The notes: a model not told the origin generated them from the letters alone. A DNA stretch of 37,120 nt from Bacteriovoracaceae bacterium (GCA_023954635.1 JAGSHI010000024.1:1-37120); one strand, 5' to 3'; counted from the first letter of the stretch, positions 24,951 through 33,010 are shown. Numbers and translations: made by a program.

Positions 24951-25478
24951 ATGACAAAGAAACCAGAATTAAAATCATTAAAGAATGCAGAAGCAGCACT
25001 TGCAGGTGAAAGCATGGCCTATCAAAAATATTTATATTTTGCCAAAATTGCTCGAAAGAATGGAGACGAAGATGTGGCAAAACTTTTTGAAGAGACGGCG
25101 AAGCATGAAACGAGACATGCTGAGGGCTACTTGAGACAAATGTTTCCAATGAAAAGTACAAGTACTGAGGAACTACTTAGAGTCGCTGCAGAGGGTGAAA
25201 AGTATGAATATACTGAAATGTATCCAAAGTTTGCTCAGATAGCTGAAGAAGAAGGAGCTGATGAGTGGTTGTTAAAAGAGTTTAAAGATGGAATTGAAGA
25301 CACTAAAGAGCATATGGAATTATTCCAATCTCGGCTTAAGAAACTTCAGAGTGTTTTTAAGGGACTTGCTCGAGTTGAAGAAGAACATTACAAAAATTAT
25401 GCAAATGCCTTAAAGGATCATAAAAATGTTTCTTCTAAGTTTGAAGAATCTGAAGAATACACAAAAAGCGATTTCTAA
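24951..25478 (+). CDS. Rubrerythrin-like diiron protein without rubredoxin domain
   Basis: 175 residues. The N-terminal ferritin-like half is classical: EAALAGESMAYQKYLYFAKIARKNG with Glu20, and EETAKHETRHAEGYLRQMF with Glu53 and His56. The helix GEKYEYTEMYPKFAQIAEEEGADE matches the third helix. There follow two similar stretches with an acidic-xx-His pattern, EFKDGIEDTKEHMELFQSRLKKL (His121) and FKGLARVEEEHYKNYANAL (Glu143, His146), where usual family members have one. There is no C-terminal CxxC rubredoxin domain. Likely a peroxide-reducing diiron protein using an outside electron donor. AAGGAG precedes the ATG. A terminator follows immediately. Confidence 0.88.
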   Translation: MTKKPELKSLKNAEAALAGESMAYQKYLYFAKIARKNGDEDVAKLFEETAKHETRHAEGYLRQMFPMKSTSTEELLRVAAEGEKYEYTEMYPKFAQIAEEEGADEWLLKEFKDGIEDTKEHMELFQSRLKKLQSVFKGLARVEEEHYKNYANALKDHKNVSSKFEESEEYTKSDF

Positions 25479-25485
25479 TATATTT

Positions 25486-25514
25486 GACCCTCTTGAACGG
25501 AGGGTCATTTTTAA
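25486..25514 (+). terminator. Intrinsic terminator after rubrerythrin
   Basis: GACCCTC (25486-25492) pairs with GAGGGTC (25500-25506) across a 7-nt loop, followed by ATTTTTAA. It lies 7 nt after the stop codon and overlaps the stop of the convergent gene. Confidence 0.85.
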
Positions 25515-26416
25515 TTTTTCCAGAAAGCGCCAGAGGGTGTTGCAACATCTGATGATTGGAAAATAAGTCCATAAGACTCGCCAGTCCTAGAAATTGAAGC
25601 GGCTGGATAATCCATATTTTGAACTCTCTTCATAACCCATCTATACATTGTGTCTGGATCCCAAAAGAAAATTTTCTTATGTTCCTCACTCTCTTTCGCC
25701 CACTGATTTTTAGACTTTTTTAAGAAATAGAGTTTAAAGAAACTAACTTTATCAATATCATCTTCAGGATGAAATTTTCCGCCAATTAATCCCGCTGGAA
25801 CATTTAAATTATAACTCCAGTTTTCATGAAACTCTTTTCTCATGAGTCCACCAACTTGAAGAAAGCTAACTCCAAAAGCTGAACATCCGGCACCTTCACG
25901 TTTTAAAGGGTCTAGTGGTAAACCATAATACTCTCCATATCCCAAAGAGCGATATTCACTTAGGTAACTTGCAAGTCGACGACATGTTTTTGAACTTATA
26001 AAATGTTTTACAAAAGCATAACGATTCTTCTTCTTCTTTTTGTTCATTTTCTTTTCAATTTCAGCTTTCAGCTCAGATGAGTTTTCTAACCTTCCTGCAT
26101 AGGTATCAAAAATGACTCCAAACCCTATTCCCTTGAATAATAACTGTTTGCTATACACAGATGAGTCTTGATTAGACATCCCTGTAAACTCATGAATGGC
26201 CTCTTCATTCTTTGTCGCTTCGCAATTTATCTCAACAGCAACGTGACCTATCATTCTATTTTTTGGACTTAAAGCATTCCCAACAACTGTTCTGGCCAGA
26301 GATTTTGGAGTACTCCAGTCCAGGCCTTTTGGAGAGCGGATGATGTGTAAAGTTAAAAAGTCTGATGCTTGAACTGTTGTTGAAAATAAAAGGCATAGTA
26401 AAAGAATAAGTCGCAT
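25511..26416 (-). CDS. Exported protein, possible permuted papain-like hydrolase
   Basis: 301 residues from the ATG at 26416, preceded by GGGAG; this start gives a clean signal peptide (cleavage near VQASD, residue 16-18), unlike an upstream ATG at 26485. No named family is recognised with certainty. MIGHVAVEINCE (His58) and later EGAGCSAFGVSFLQVGG (Cys178) have the His-before-Cys order of permuted NlpC/P60 or YiiX-type papain-like enzymes. Between them is a very basic run KKMNKKKKKNRY (123-133). The pattern is weaker than in the protein at 27852-29468, so enzymatic function is tentative. Confidence 0.72.
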   Translation of the reverse strand: MRLILLLCLLFSTTVQASDFLTLHIIRSPKGLDWSTPKSLARTVVGNALSPKNRMIGHVAVEINCEATKNEEAIHEFTGMSNQDSSVYSKQLLFKGIGFGVIFDTYAGRLENSSELKAEIEKKMNKKKKKNRYAFVKHFISSKTCRRLASYLSEYRSLGYGEYYGLPLDPLKREGAGCSAFGVSFLQVGGLMRKEFHENWSYNLNVPAGLIGGKFHPEDDIDKVSFFKLYFLKKSKNQWAKESEEHKKIFFWDPDTMYRWVMKRVQNMDYPAASISRTGESYGLIFQSSDVATPSGAFWKN

Positions 26417-26437
26417 TGTGTTCTCCCGAGGTAGGGT

Positions 26438-26467
26438 ATCATATATATAGTATTCACTATTACACAA
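26438..26467 (-). promoter_or_regulatory. Promoter of the exported protein gene (leftward)
   Basis: On the minus strand TTGTGT (26467-26462), 18-bp spacer, TATGAT (26443-26438). The gene's ATG is 21 bp further on. It stands back to back with the rightward promoter at 26469. Confidence 0.5.
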
Positions 26468-26468
26468 G

Positions 26469-26497
26469 TTGACACCGTGTGCCAAAAAGTGTAAATA
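26469..26497 (+). promoter_or_regulatory. Promoter of the pseudouridine synthase gene
   Basis: Perfect -35 TTGACA (26469-26474), exactly 17-bp spacer, -10 TAAATA (26492-26497). It is the best sigma70-type promoter seen in the window. The ATG is at 26532. Confidence 0.7.
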
Positions 26498-26531
26498 CTT
26501 GGAATTAACATTATTTTGGAAAGTTTTTCAG

Positions 26532-27221
26532 ATGGAAAAGATTAATATTTTATATCAAGACGATTTCGTTATTGCTGTGGAGAAACCTTCAGGACTCCTC
26601 GTTCATCCTTATTGGAAAGAAACAAACGAAAAAGAAAACTTAATGAAAACTGTTCGAGATCAAGTTGGGAAAAAGCTTTACCCATTACACCGATTAGATA
26701 GACCAGTTTCAGGAATAGTCTTATTTGGCTTGAGCGGGCAAGTCGTTAAAGACCTTCAATTACATTGGCATTTTGCTAATACAAAAAAAGAATACATTAC
26801 ATTATGTCGAAATATTATTACTGAACCTGGTGAGTGGAATTTTACTCTTAAAAACGATAAAGGGGTTGAGCAAAAAGCAAGAACTCTCTATTGGCCCCTG
26901 GCTCAATTTGAAGATACTACGTTATGTAGAGTCAGAATTAAAACAGGCAGGAAGCATCAAATTCGAAGGCATTTTGCGAGACGAATGTTTAATATAATTG
27001 GAGATACTGCAAAGGGTAATGGACCAATGAATCGGAAGTTTCGAGAAGAGTTTGACCTACAAAGAATATTTCTACACGCATGGAAATTTGAAATTGAGCA
27101 TCCTGAAACAGAAGAGCTTTTAAAACTTGAGTGTGAACTTCCACCAGAACTGGCTTCAGTCGTAGAAAAGCTTGGCCTTCCAATAGAGAAACTAAAAGAG
27201 ATCCTTCACAAAGACTGTTAA
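26532..27221 (+). CDS. truC: tRNA pseudouridine synthase, TruC-like
   Basis: 229-residue RluA-family enzyme. Catalytic Asp56 lies in LHRLDRPVSGIVLF; other blocks are INILYQDDFVIAVEKPSGLLVHP at the N-terminus and VRIKTGRKHQIRRHFARR plus IIGDTAKGNGPMNRKFREEF. Short length, no S4 domain, and the GDT...G...NR...R stretch match TruC, which makes pseudouridine 65 in tRNA-Ile/Asp. The ATG at 26532 is chosen because the conserved part starts right there and the promoter at 26469-26497 would lie inside a longer reading frame that begins at 26469. Exact target nucleotide is inferred. Confidence 0.88.
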   Translation: MEKINILYQDDFVIAVEKPSGLLVHPYWKETNEKENLMKTVRDQVGKKLYPLHRLDRPVSGIVLFGLSGQVVKDLQLHWHFANTKKEYITLCRNIITEPGEWNFTLKNDKGVEQKARTLYWPLAQFEDTTLCRVRIKTGRKHQIRRHFARRMFNIIGDTAKGNGPMNRKFREEFDLQRIFLHAWKFEIEHPETEELLKLECELPPELASVVEKLGLPIEKLKEILHKDC

Positions 27222-27222
27222 G

Positions 27223-27271
27223 TTGAGAGCTTCGCCAGGGACAATTGGAGAAAAACTTTTGAAGCTCTCAA
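27223..27271. repeat. Perfect 11-bp inverted repeat between convergent genes
   Basis: TTGAGAGCTTC (27223-27233) and GAAGCTCTCAA (27261-27271) are exact inverses, with 27 nt between. They fill the gap between the TruC-like and CBS-domain gene ends. No T-run follows on either strand, so it is not a standard intrinsic terminator, though it could act as an mRNA 3' stem for both genes. Confidence 0.7.
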
Positions 27272-27284
27272 TACTAAGGGTGAG

Positions 27285-27725
27285 TTAAAGCCAGATACTC
27301 TCTTTAAGCTCACCTAGTTCTAATGGAAAAGCATCGTTAAATATCTCAACAAGAGCGTTTAAAGCATCAGTAGTTGTAAAGATACCGTATAGTGTGCCGT
27401 TATCATTAAAAACAAGTACCGATCCCACCTTTCGATTAGACATCTCATATGCCACTCTTCCAAGAGAGGTATTTTTCGATACTGCAAATGGGTCATCAGA
27501 CATGATTTCTCTTGCTGTTAAGCAAGCTGCTCCATCCATGTGTGAACAGAACCTCACGTCTCTATCGCTAATAATTCCTACTGCCTTGTCTCCATCAACA
27601 ACAGGTAAATGACGAATACCTTTCTCTTTCATCATGTGATAGATTTCAACAATAGACGAATCAATATCGACCACCATTAGGTCTTCTGTTGTGAACTCAG
27701 AAACGGGAACTTGTACTCTTTTCAT
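27285..27725 (-). CDS. CBS-domain pair protein
   Basis: 146 residues consisting of two CBS domains (about 12-62 and 72-132). Typical motifs: FTTEDLMVVDIDSSIVEIYHMMKEKGIRHLPVVDGDKAVGIISDRDV in the first, and AREIMSDDPFAVSKNTSLGRVAYEMSNRKVGSVLVFNDNGTLYGIFTTTD in the second. Such pairs form a Bateman module binding adenosyl ligands (AMP, ATP, SAM). There is no attached enzyme or channel, so its partner is unknown. The start codon has an almost ideal AGGAGG site 6 nt upstream, suggesting high translation. Confidence 0.92.
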   Translation of the reverse strand: MKRVQVPVSEFTTEDLMVVDIDSSIVEIYHMMKEKGIRHLPVVDGDKAVGIISDRDVRFCSHMDGAACLTAREIMSDDPFAVSKNTSLGRVAYEMSNRKVGSVLVFNDNGTLYGIFTTTDALNALVEIFNDAFPLELGELKESIWL

Positions 27726-27805
27726 GTCTGCCTCCTATAGAAAAAGGATAGACCCAGATGAAGAAGAAGTAGCTGATTTAAATCAGGATTTCGAATGAGA
27801 ATTAC

Positions 27806-27838
27806 AAGGCCCTAAAGGATTAACTTCATTAGGACCTT
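27806..27838. repeat. Imperfect hairpin downstream of the YiiX-like gene
   Basis: AAGGCCCTAA (27806-27815) pairs with TTAGGACCTT (27829-27838) with one mismatch, loop 13 nt. It lies 14 nt beyond the 27852 gene end and may stop or stabilise that transcript. No T-run is seen. Confidence 0.4.
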
Positions 27839-27851
27839 AAAGATAGGTTAA

Positions 27852-29468
27852 CTATTGAAGACCGATTAGAAAGTTGGGTCTTTCATACTTGAAATGCTTG
27901 TAAGCTGTATAACAAACTCTTCTCTTCTTCCCATCTCTTACAACCTTTACACATTTTTTATAAGGCTGATCATAATAAGGAAGATCAAGTGTACTGAGCT
28001 CTGGGTTTTTTCTAAAACCTAGATCTCTAGCGAGATCCTCTTCAGTTTTATAAAGAACACTTCTGTCTTCTTGCCCTTTAATATAATACTCAAGATTAAG
28101 AGGTCCTAAACTGTACATAATAAGTGAAGCAACGTTATCAGGAGAGATTGTTGTCCTTCCAAGATAGGCTTCAGTCGGCCACGCTATATCACCAAACGAT
28201 TGGTATAAAAGCTCTGAACAAACTAATTTATCAGTCGTTTCAACATCAAAGTTAAAGTCATATGTTTTACCTAACTGTGCAATGGCAACTTTATAAACTT
28301 CTTCAAGGTAGTTCCTAGAATCTGTAACTCCATCAAGTCTCATAATGGCAAAGTCATCAACATTCATGAACTTATCAATATTTTTAAGATGTGTACCTGA
28401 ACGGTCTGTTTCAATGATACTGTATCCAATTTCAATCATGGGTTGTAATTTCTTGATTGAAGGATGTTCCCACATTCCCATATCAATTAATTGTTCTTTA
28501 GTTCCAAGCCAAATAGCATTATGGCCAAAGTTTCCAGGGATAAACTTATCAGTTAAAATGAATGGTGTTTTCTCTGTAATCATATCCAGAGGCTTAAGTT
28601 CAGAGATAATTTCTTGATTTAAATTATCATTTTTATCTAGAAAACCTCTTCTAAATTTAATGGCACCCATTGAATTTCCAAATAATCCAGAAGCATGATG
28701 GAGAAGAAATCGGCCTGTTTTAAACCAACGATCTTTTCTGTAACCTTTTCTTAAATCTTTTCGAGTTTTCTTTAGTAGTTTCTCTCTAACTTCAACAGAT
28801 GTTTTTCTCTTCAATAATTGATGAGCTGAGGCTTGGAGGTCTCCCCTATATCCCTTGATTTTCTTAAATGATCTCTTGAGGTTTTTCTCTGTCCCTCTTG
28901 AAATCAAAAGTGATGTAAAGTCCTTTAGCTGATTGGCCTTTACCTGATAACTTTTATCTTCAGCATTCATTAATATTCTAAGCTTTTTAACCTTAAAGTA
29001 TCCTCGGTATGAATTCATAAAGTAGTTGATATTATCAAGTTGTAAGTTTAACCAAGTTAGACCGAGTCTGTTCTTTTGTTCATCATCAGAATCTAAATAT
29101 TTTCTTAAGTCTTTCTTTGAGTGGATCCCTGTTTGAGAAGCTAAAGTTTGAACTTTTGAAGAAAGAGAAAGGTATGTTTTAACAGCTCTATGCAAGACTG
29201 TAAGTTGAAGACCTCTTAATACTTCATCGTTTTCAACTTGAGTTATTAGAGTTGCAGTAAATTTGTTATTGAATTGGTTAAATCTATTAAAGAGTAAGTT
29301 TATGTCTGCTCGAGTTCTCTCAAGCTTGACTATATTGTCTCCAACATTCATATCAAGATTAATAACTCCCTGATCAATCTCTCTAAAAAGTAAGTAAGGG
29401 TTATCGGTACACCAGGCGCCAGAACTTAAAAAAAGGAAACTCAATAATAGAATCTTCATTACTCGCAT
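27852..29468 (-). CDS. Exported YiiX/YaeF-type permuted papain-like hydrolase
   Basis: 538 residues from the ATG at 29468, which follows AGGAG and begins a Sec signal peptide (cleavage near GAWCTD, about residue 19-21). Residues about 40-280 are rich in Lys/Arg and helices, without a known domain. The C-terminal region (about 290-500) is a permuted papain-like fold: FIPGNFGHNAIWLG with His316, then, 100 residues later, TTDKLVCSELLYQSFGDIAWP with Cys417. In YaeF/YiiX enzymes (family C92) this His-first order is diagnostic, and they act on amide bonds in lipids or peptidoglycan. The long N-terminal arm and cysteine-rich C-terminus (KKCVKVVRDGKKRRVC) are unusual. Divergent from tcdA. Confidence 0.83.
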   Translation of the reverse strand: MRVMKILLLSFLFLSSGAWCTDNPYLLFREIDQGVINLDMNVGDNIVKLERTRADINLLFNRFNQFNNKFTATLITQVENDEVLRGLQLTVLHRAVKTYLSLSSKVQTLASQTGIHSKKDLRKYLDSDDEQKNRLGLTWLNLQLDNINYFMNSYRGYFKVKKLRILMNAEDKSYQVKANQLKDFTSLLISRGTEKNLKRSFKKIKGYRGDLQASAHQLLKRKTSVEVREKLLKKTRKDLRKGYRKDRWFKTGRFLLHHASGLFGNSMGAIKFRRGFLDKNDNLNQEIISELKPLDMITEKTPFILTDKFIPGNFGHNAIWLGTKEQLIDMGMWEHPSIKKLQPMIEIGYSIIETDRSGTHLKNIDKFMNVDDFAIMRLDGVTDSRNYLEEVYKVAIAQLGKTYDFNFDVETTDKLVCSELLYQSFGDIAWPTEAYLGRTTISPDNVASLIMYSLGPLNLEYYIKGQEDRSVLYKTEEDLARDLGFRKNPELSTLDLPYYDQPYKKCVKVVRDGKKRRVCYTAYKHFKYERPNFLIGLQ

Positions 29469-29586
29469 GTCTCTCTCCTCAATAGATACTGCTATTTGTG
29501 GCATGAAGATCACATTCGTTACAGACGCATCGCGCAACTCAAATTCGAAAAAGACAAAGTCCTGTAAATGTTTTATACAATGCACT

Positions 29587-30369
29587 GTGCAAATAGAAAA
29601 TAAATATAGATTTAGCGGAATCGAAAGGCTCATGGGCCATAAAAGCTTAACTAAGCTTCAAAACTCGCACGTCCTTATTATAGGAATTGGTGGAGTTGGT
29701 TCATGGACATGTGAGGCCTTAATCCGATCAGGTATTGGCAATATAACTCTCCTCGATGCTGACGATATCTGTATTACTAATACCAACAGACAAATTCATA
29801 CACTGAGTTCAACTATAGGCTCTTCGAAAATTCAAACTATGAAAGACCGATTGTTAGATATTAATCCAGATGCAAACGTGAATATTATTAACGACTTTCT
29901 AACTAAAGATAATATTGATGAACTAATCACAGATAAATATGATTTTATTTTTGATGCTATAGATAGGGTCAGTCTCAAGTGTTTAATGCTACTCATCTCA
30001 AGAAAAAAGAACATTCCTCTTTTAATGGCCGGTGGAGCTGCCGGAAAAGTTGACCCATCAAAAATAGTCATTAAGAACCTTGAAAAAAGTTCTAATGACA
30101 TGCTTCTGATGAAGGTAAAAAAGAGACTTAGGCAAGAGTATGGTTTTATTAAAAAGTGTACAAGGTTTCGAACTAAATGCATTTACTCCTCTGAGCCAGC
30201 GAAATACCCATCAGCAGATGGAGAAGTGTGTAGCTCCAAACCGGAGGGGAGCTCAAACCTTGACTGTCATACAGGAATGGGGACAGCATCCTTTGTTACT
30301 GGAACTTTTGGTTTTTTAGCCGCTGCTCATATGGTTGAAGTAATAGGGAAAGAGAATGAGCTGGTTTGA
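29587..30369 (+). CDS. tcdA: tRNA threonylcarbamoyladenosine dehydratase (TcdA/CsdL)
   Basis: ThiF/MoeB-like ATP-dependent enzyme that cyclises t6A37 in tRNA to ct6A. The Rossmann start VLIIGIGGVGSWTCEALIRSGIGNITLLDADDICITNTNRQIHTL is near textbook for the family, followed by FDAIDRVSLK, LLMAGGAAGKVDP and SSEPAKYPSADGEVC. The protein is 260 residues from the GTG at 29587, close to the 268 of E. coli TcdA, and starts just before YRFSGIERLMG, where relatives start. Frames from ATGs at 29467 or 29503 would add residues with no family similarity. A TATACA lies only 10 bp before the GTG, so the leader may be very short or absent. The 3' end overlaps the TatD-family gene by 14 nt. Confidence 0.88.
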   Translation: MQIENKYRFSGIERLMGHKSLTKLQNSHVLIIGIGGVGSWTCEALIRSGIGNITLLDADDICITNTNRQIHTLSSTIGSSKIQTMKDRLLDINPDANVNIINDFLTKDNIDELITDKYDFIFDAIDRVSLKCLMLLISRKKNIPLLMAGGAAGKVDPSKIVIKNLEKSSNDMLLMKVKKRLRQEYGFIKKCTRFRTKCIYSSEPAKYPSADGEVCSSKPEGSSNLDCHTGMGTASFVTGTFGFLAAAHMVEVIGKENELV

Positions 30370-31000
30370 TTTTCATACTCATCAAGAAAATAAAGAAAAC
30401 TCTATTTATAACTTAACCATAAACGAAAATGATAACACTTCTCCCCCAGATTCTTCTCCTTTCTCAATTGGATTACACCCCTGGTTCCAATTAAATGACA
30501 CCATCTTTAATAAAGTAAAAATGATTTCAAAATTAAAAAACTGCGTCGCGGTCGGAGAGACTGGTCTAGATAAAGTAAGAGATGAAAATTTTGAACTTCA
30601 AGTCATTTATCTAAAAAAACATTTTGAGCTTGCTGAGGAAATAGAAAAGCCAGTTATTTTACACTGTGTAAAAGCTTACAACGATATCCTTAAAATTGCT
30701 TTAGATATGAAACTTACTGTTCCGGTTATATTTCATGATTACAATGGTGGTGAAGAAATAACGATTCGCTTAATTAAGGAAAGCAATTTTTACTTTTCAT
30801 TAGGACGTCTTTTTATGTCTAAAAGCTCTAAAGTAAGGCAATCTGTCAGTCATATTCCGATAAATCGAGTTTGCTTCGAAACTGACGATAAAAAGATTGA
30901 TTTAGACTTATTAGGAGAGACTTTATCAAATATAAAATTTTTAACAAAACAGAAAATAGAAGAAGAACAAGGAAAAACTTTTTATAGACTATTTAAGTAA
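30356..31000 (+). CDS. TatD-family metal-dependent hydrolase (short form)
   Basis: 214 residues, shorter than the usual 255-265. The metal and catalytic residues are in order: FDFHTH (His7, His9), SIGLHPW, VGETGLDK (Glu68), VILHCVKA (His103), VIFHDYNG (His127) and CFETDD (Asp177). TatD proteins are DNases or tRNA/peptide-editing hydrolases of the amidohydrolase superfamily. The start lies inside the end of tcdA with GGGAAAGAG before the ATG, so the two genes are coupled. Missing loops account for the shortness; no frameshift is seen. In other bacteria the two families are not usually adjacent, as far as I know. Confidence 0.85.
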   Translation: MSWFDFHTHQENKENSIYNLTINENDNTSPPDSSPFSIGLHPWFQLNDTIFNKVKMISKLKNCVAVGETGLDKVRDENFELQVIYLKKHFELAEEIEKPVILHCVKAYNDILKIALDMKLTVPVIFHDYNGGEEITIRLIKESNFYFSLGRLFMSKSSKVRQSVSHIPINRVCFETDDKKIDLDLLGETLSNIKFLTKQKIEEEQGKTFYRLFK

Positions 31001-31090
31001 ACTTCTTTATTTCTTAAATAAGTTCAAATCTTCCAATAAAACACTTTGTTAGGTTTTAAAGATACCTATAGTTGGCTCAAGGAATTTCTC

Positions 31091-32257
31091 ATGAATCAGT
31101 TTTTCGACCTCCCAAATGACATTATAAATATGAACTCAGGTACACAATCTTCTTACCCAACCCAAGTAAGGGACTTCATCTTTGAGCACAAAGAAAAGTA
31201 CAGAGTAAGCCCAACTCGAGGCCACTTCGAATTCGTTCCTTCAATTTGGAAAGCACAAAAATCTATGGCCGATTTTTTTAATTTAGATCCAAATGATTTT
31301 TTCTTCTGTCATAATGTAACGGAAGCTCTCAATCATTTTATATTAGGCCTAGAATCGAATTCTCTAAAAAGAATAATCACAACTGACCTTGAGTATGGAG
31401 CAACTTTAAATATATGTCGGTTCCGATCCGAAAAAGATGGAGTTCCCTTGAATACAATCAAGCTGGAAAACCTAATTGATGAAAATTTAATTGTTGATTA
31501 CGAAAAGTTTAAAGATGAATTACGCACAAACTTAAAAAGCGGAGACCTACTTGTCCTTAGTCATATAATGACATCTAATGGAGATATTCTTCCTATTGCA
31601 GAGATAAGTAAAATTTGTCATGAAAAAGGAGCACTTATCGCAGTTGACGGAGCTCACGCTCCGGGAGCTTTTAAAAATGATTTTTCAAAATTCAAAGATC
31701 TAGACTTTTATGGAGGAAATCTCCATAAATGGATGATGGGTCCTCCAGGAACAGGCTTTGGGTGGATAAATAAGAAGTCAGCATCAAAAGTTTCAAGTCA
31801 ACTTGCAGGCTGGCCAACTTACGACAATGCTTTTCATCTTGAGGAATTTAAAGGTCAAGGAACAGCTAAAGAATTCTACCTAAAAGGAACCTTTGATTTT
31901 TCAAATTTTATGTCTTTAAATTCTCTTATGGATTTTTGGAATACTGTAGGAGAAGAGAAAATTTACACCGCGAGAAGGGAGTTAAGATCTCAATTAAACG
32001 ATTTAATGTCTACTGAACTCGGCTGGAAACTCATAAGCAATGATTGGAAAACGTGTCCTCTCATCTCGTATGAGACCCCCAAGAAGATATCTGAAATGGG
32101 TTGGGATTACATGGTAAACCTTTGGCATGAGCATAACTTAATCGTTTCAACACCTAAGTTTTTTGGAAAACACATATTAAGACTTTCTCCAAATATTTAT
32201 AATAATAGTGAACAGATTGTTAAAACTGTTGAAAAATTAAAGCTTACTAATAATTGA
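31091..32257 (+). CDS. Class V aminotransferase family protein (isopenicillin-N-epimerase-like)
   Basis: 388-residue PLP enzyme. The ATG at 31091 has AAGGA 8 nt upstream; an in-frame start at 31046 has none. It opens INMNSGTQSSYPTQVRDFIFEHK, has the substrate/PLP stretch HNVTEALNHFI, VDGAHAPGAF with the pyridine-binding Asp186 and His189, and GGNLHKWMMGPPGTGF with Schiff-base Lys213. This pattern resembles the isopenicillin N epimerase-like branch of class V, which includes cysteine desulfurases and epimerases. No desulfurase cysteine loop is visible, so cysteine desulfuration is not favoured. The substrate is unknown. The 3' end overlaps a convergent gene by 21 nt. Confidence 0.87.
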   Translation: MNQFFDLPNDIINMNSGTQSSYPTQVRDFIFEHKEKYRVSPTRGHFEFVPSIWKAQKSMADFFNLDPNDFFFCHNVTEALNHFILGLESNSLKRIITTDLEYGATLNICRFRSEKDGVPLNTIKLENLIDENLIVDYEKFKDELRTNLKSGDLLVLSHIMTSNGDILPIAEISKICHEKGALIAVDGAHAPGAFKNDFSKFKDLDFYGGNLHKWMMGPPGTGFGWINKKSASKVSSQLAGWPTYDNAFHLEEFKGQGTAKEFYLKGTFDFSNFMSLNSLMDFWNTVGEEKIYTARRELRSQLNDLMSTELGWKLISNDWKTCPLISYETPKKISEMGWDYMVNLWHEHNLIVSTPKFFGKHILRLSPNIYNNSEQIVKTVEKLKLTNN

Positions 32258-32914
32258 ATTTGTAAGTTTCAAAACTTCTTGATCATGTGAATTGTTTAAG
32301 ATTTTAATAAAGGCCACTCGAGCTAGTTCGGGATTTACTCTTGCCATGTGGGAGAGAACTTCGATTTTTCTCAAAATATAGTTTTTGTCATCACCATGCA
32401 TTTTCAAACTTGCGTCGAGATCATTAATTTCTGTTGTTAGATTTCTACCTACATTATTAGAATGAACAACTTGCTCTCTAATTATTCTCTCAGGATGAAG
32501 TTTAACTCTTTCAAGTAGGCTAAGCCCTGAAAAAAGCAAAACCCCACTAAATATAAAATAAATGGCAGGATTATTTTTTAAGGATACTGCTTGTCTAAAA
32601 ACTTTCTTTCTAGAAATCTTTGTTTCTTTAGGGACTAGAAGAAACTTATTGTTATTGATTCTTAACTCTTGCCCAGGAGACATTAAAAGAGAATTTACTA
32701 CAGGTCTGCCATCAACAGTAACATCTGCCAGACAATCATCTGCTGTTTCAATAAGACATAGACCGTCTTTTCTTTTAAATGTCAGCCTAAGACCTTGCTC
32801 AAGCCAAACACTTTCTTCAAGAGCAATTTTGATTTCTTCTCTATCTTCCTCAAGAGAAATAATCAGTAAGCTTACCTTCAGACTAGTCTTTCTATCCATG
32901 CCTTTGCTGATCAT
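32237..32914 (-). CDS. FHA-like membrane protein of unknown function
   Basis: 225 residues. No confirmed family. Residues 8-95 resemble a forkhead-associated or secretion-ring-type cytoplasmic beta-sandwich: LKVSLLIISLEED, then VTVDGRPVVNSLLMSPGQELRINNNKFLLVP, which follows the FHA ending pattern NG-x-x-V-x-x-x-x-L-x-x-G-D-x-I. A single transmembrane helix follows (about 116-134, AIYFIFSGVLLFSGLSLLE), and then a helical C-terminal part of about 85 residues, so topology would be N-in, C-out as in YscD-like proteins. The FHA phosphothreonine-binding Arg/Ser residues are not obvious. The ATG has AAGGAGGAG, a strong site. The 3' end overlaps the aminotransferase gene by 21 nt. Confidence 0.72.
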   Translation of the reverse strand: MISKGMDRKTSLKVSLLIISLEEDREEIKIALEESVWLEQGLRLTFKRKDGLCLIETADDCLADVTVDGRPVVNSLLMSPGQELRINNNKFLLVPKETKISRKKVFRQAVSLKNNPAIYFIFSGVLLFSGLSLLERVKLHPERIIREQVVHSNNVGRNLTTEINDLDASLKMHGDDKNYILRKIEVLSHMARVNPELARVAFIKILNNSHDQEVLKLTNSIISKL

Positions 32915-32984
32915 GTTCTCCTCCTTGAGAATCAGTTAACCCGCAAGCATAATAAACCCAATTCAAAGTTTAATTTTGCTTCAA

Positions 32985-33010
32985 ATTGATGCCCTTGATA
33001 TCAAATCAAT
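32985..33010. promoter_or_regulatory. Nested dyad in divergent region before the MFS gene
   Basis: ATTGAT (32985-32990) and ATCAAT (33005-33010) surround the perfect 10-bp palindrome TTGATATCAA (32995-33004). The site is in the 190-bp region between the FHA-like and MFS starts; it may be an operator, but no clear -35/-10 pair could be assigned to it. Confidence 0.3.

Noticed and set aside
26469-26531. Longer N-terminus of the TruC-like protein
   Set aside because: The stretch holds a near-perfect promoter and has no family similarity.
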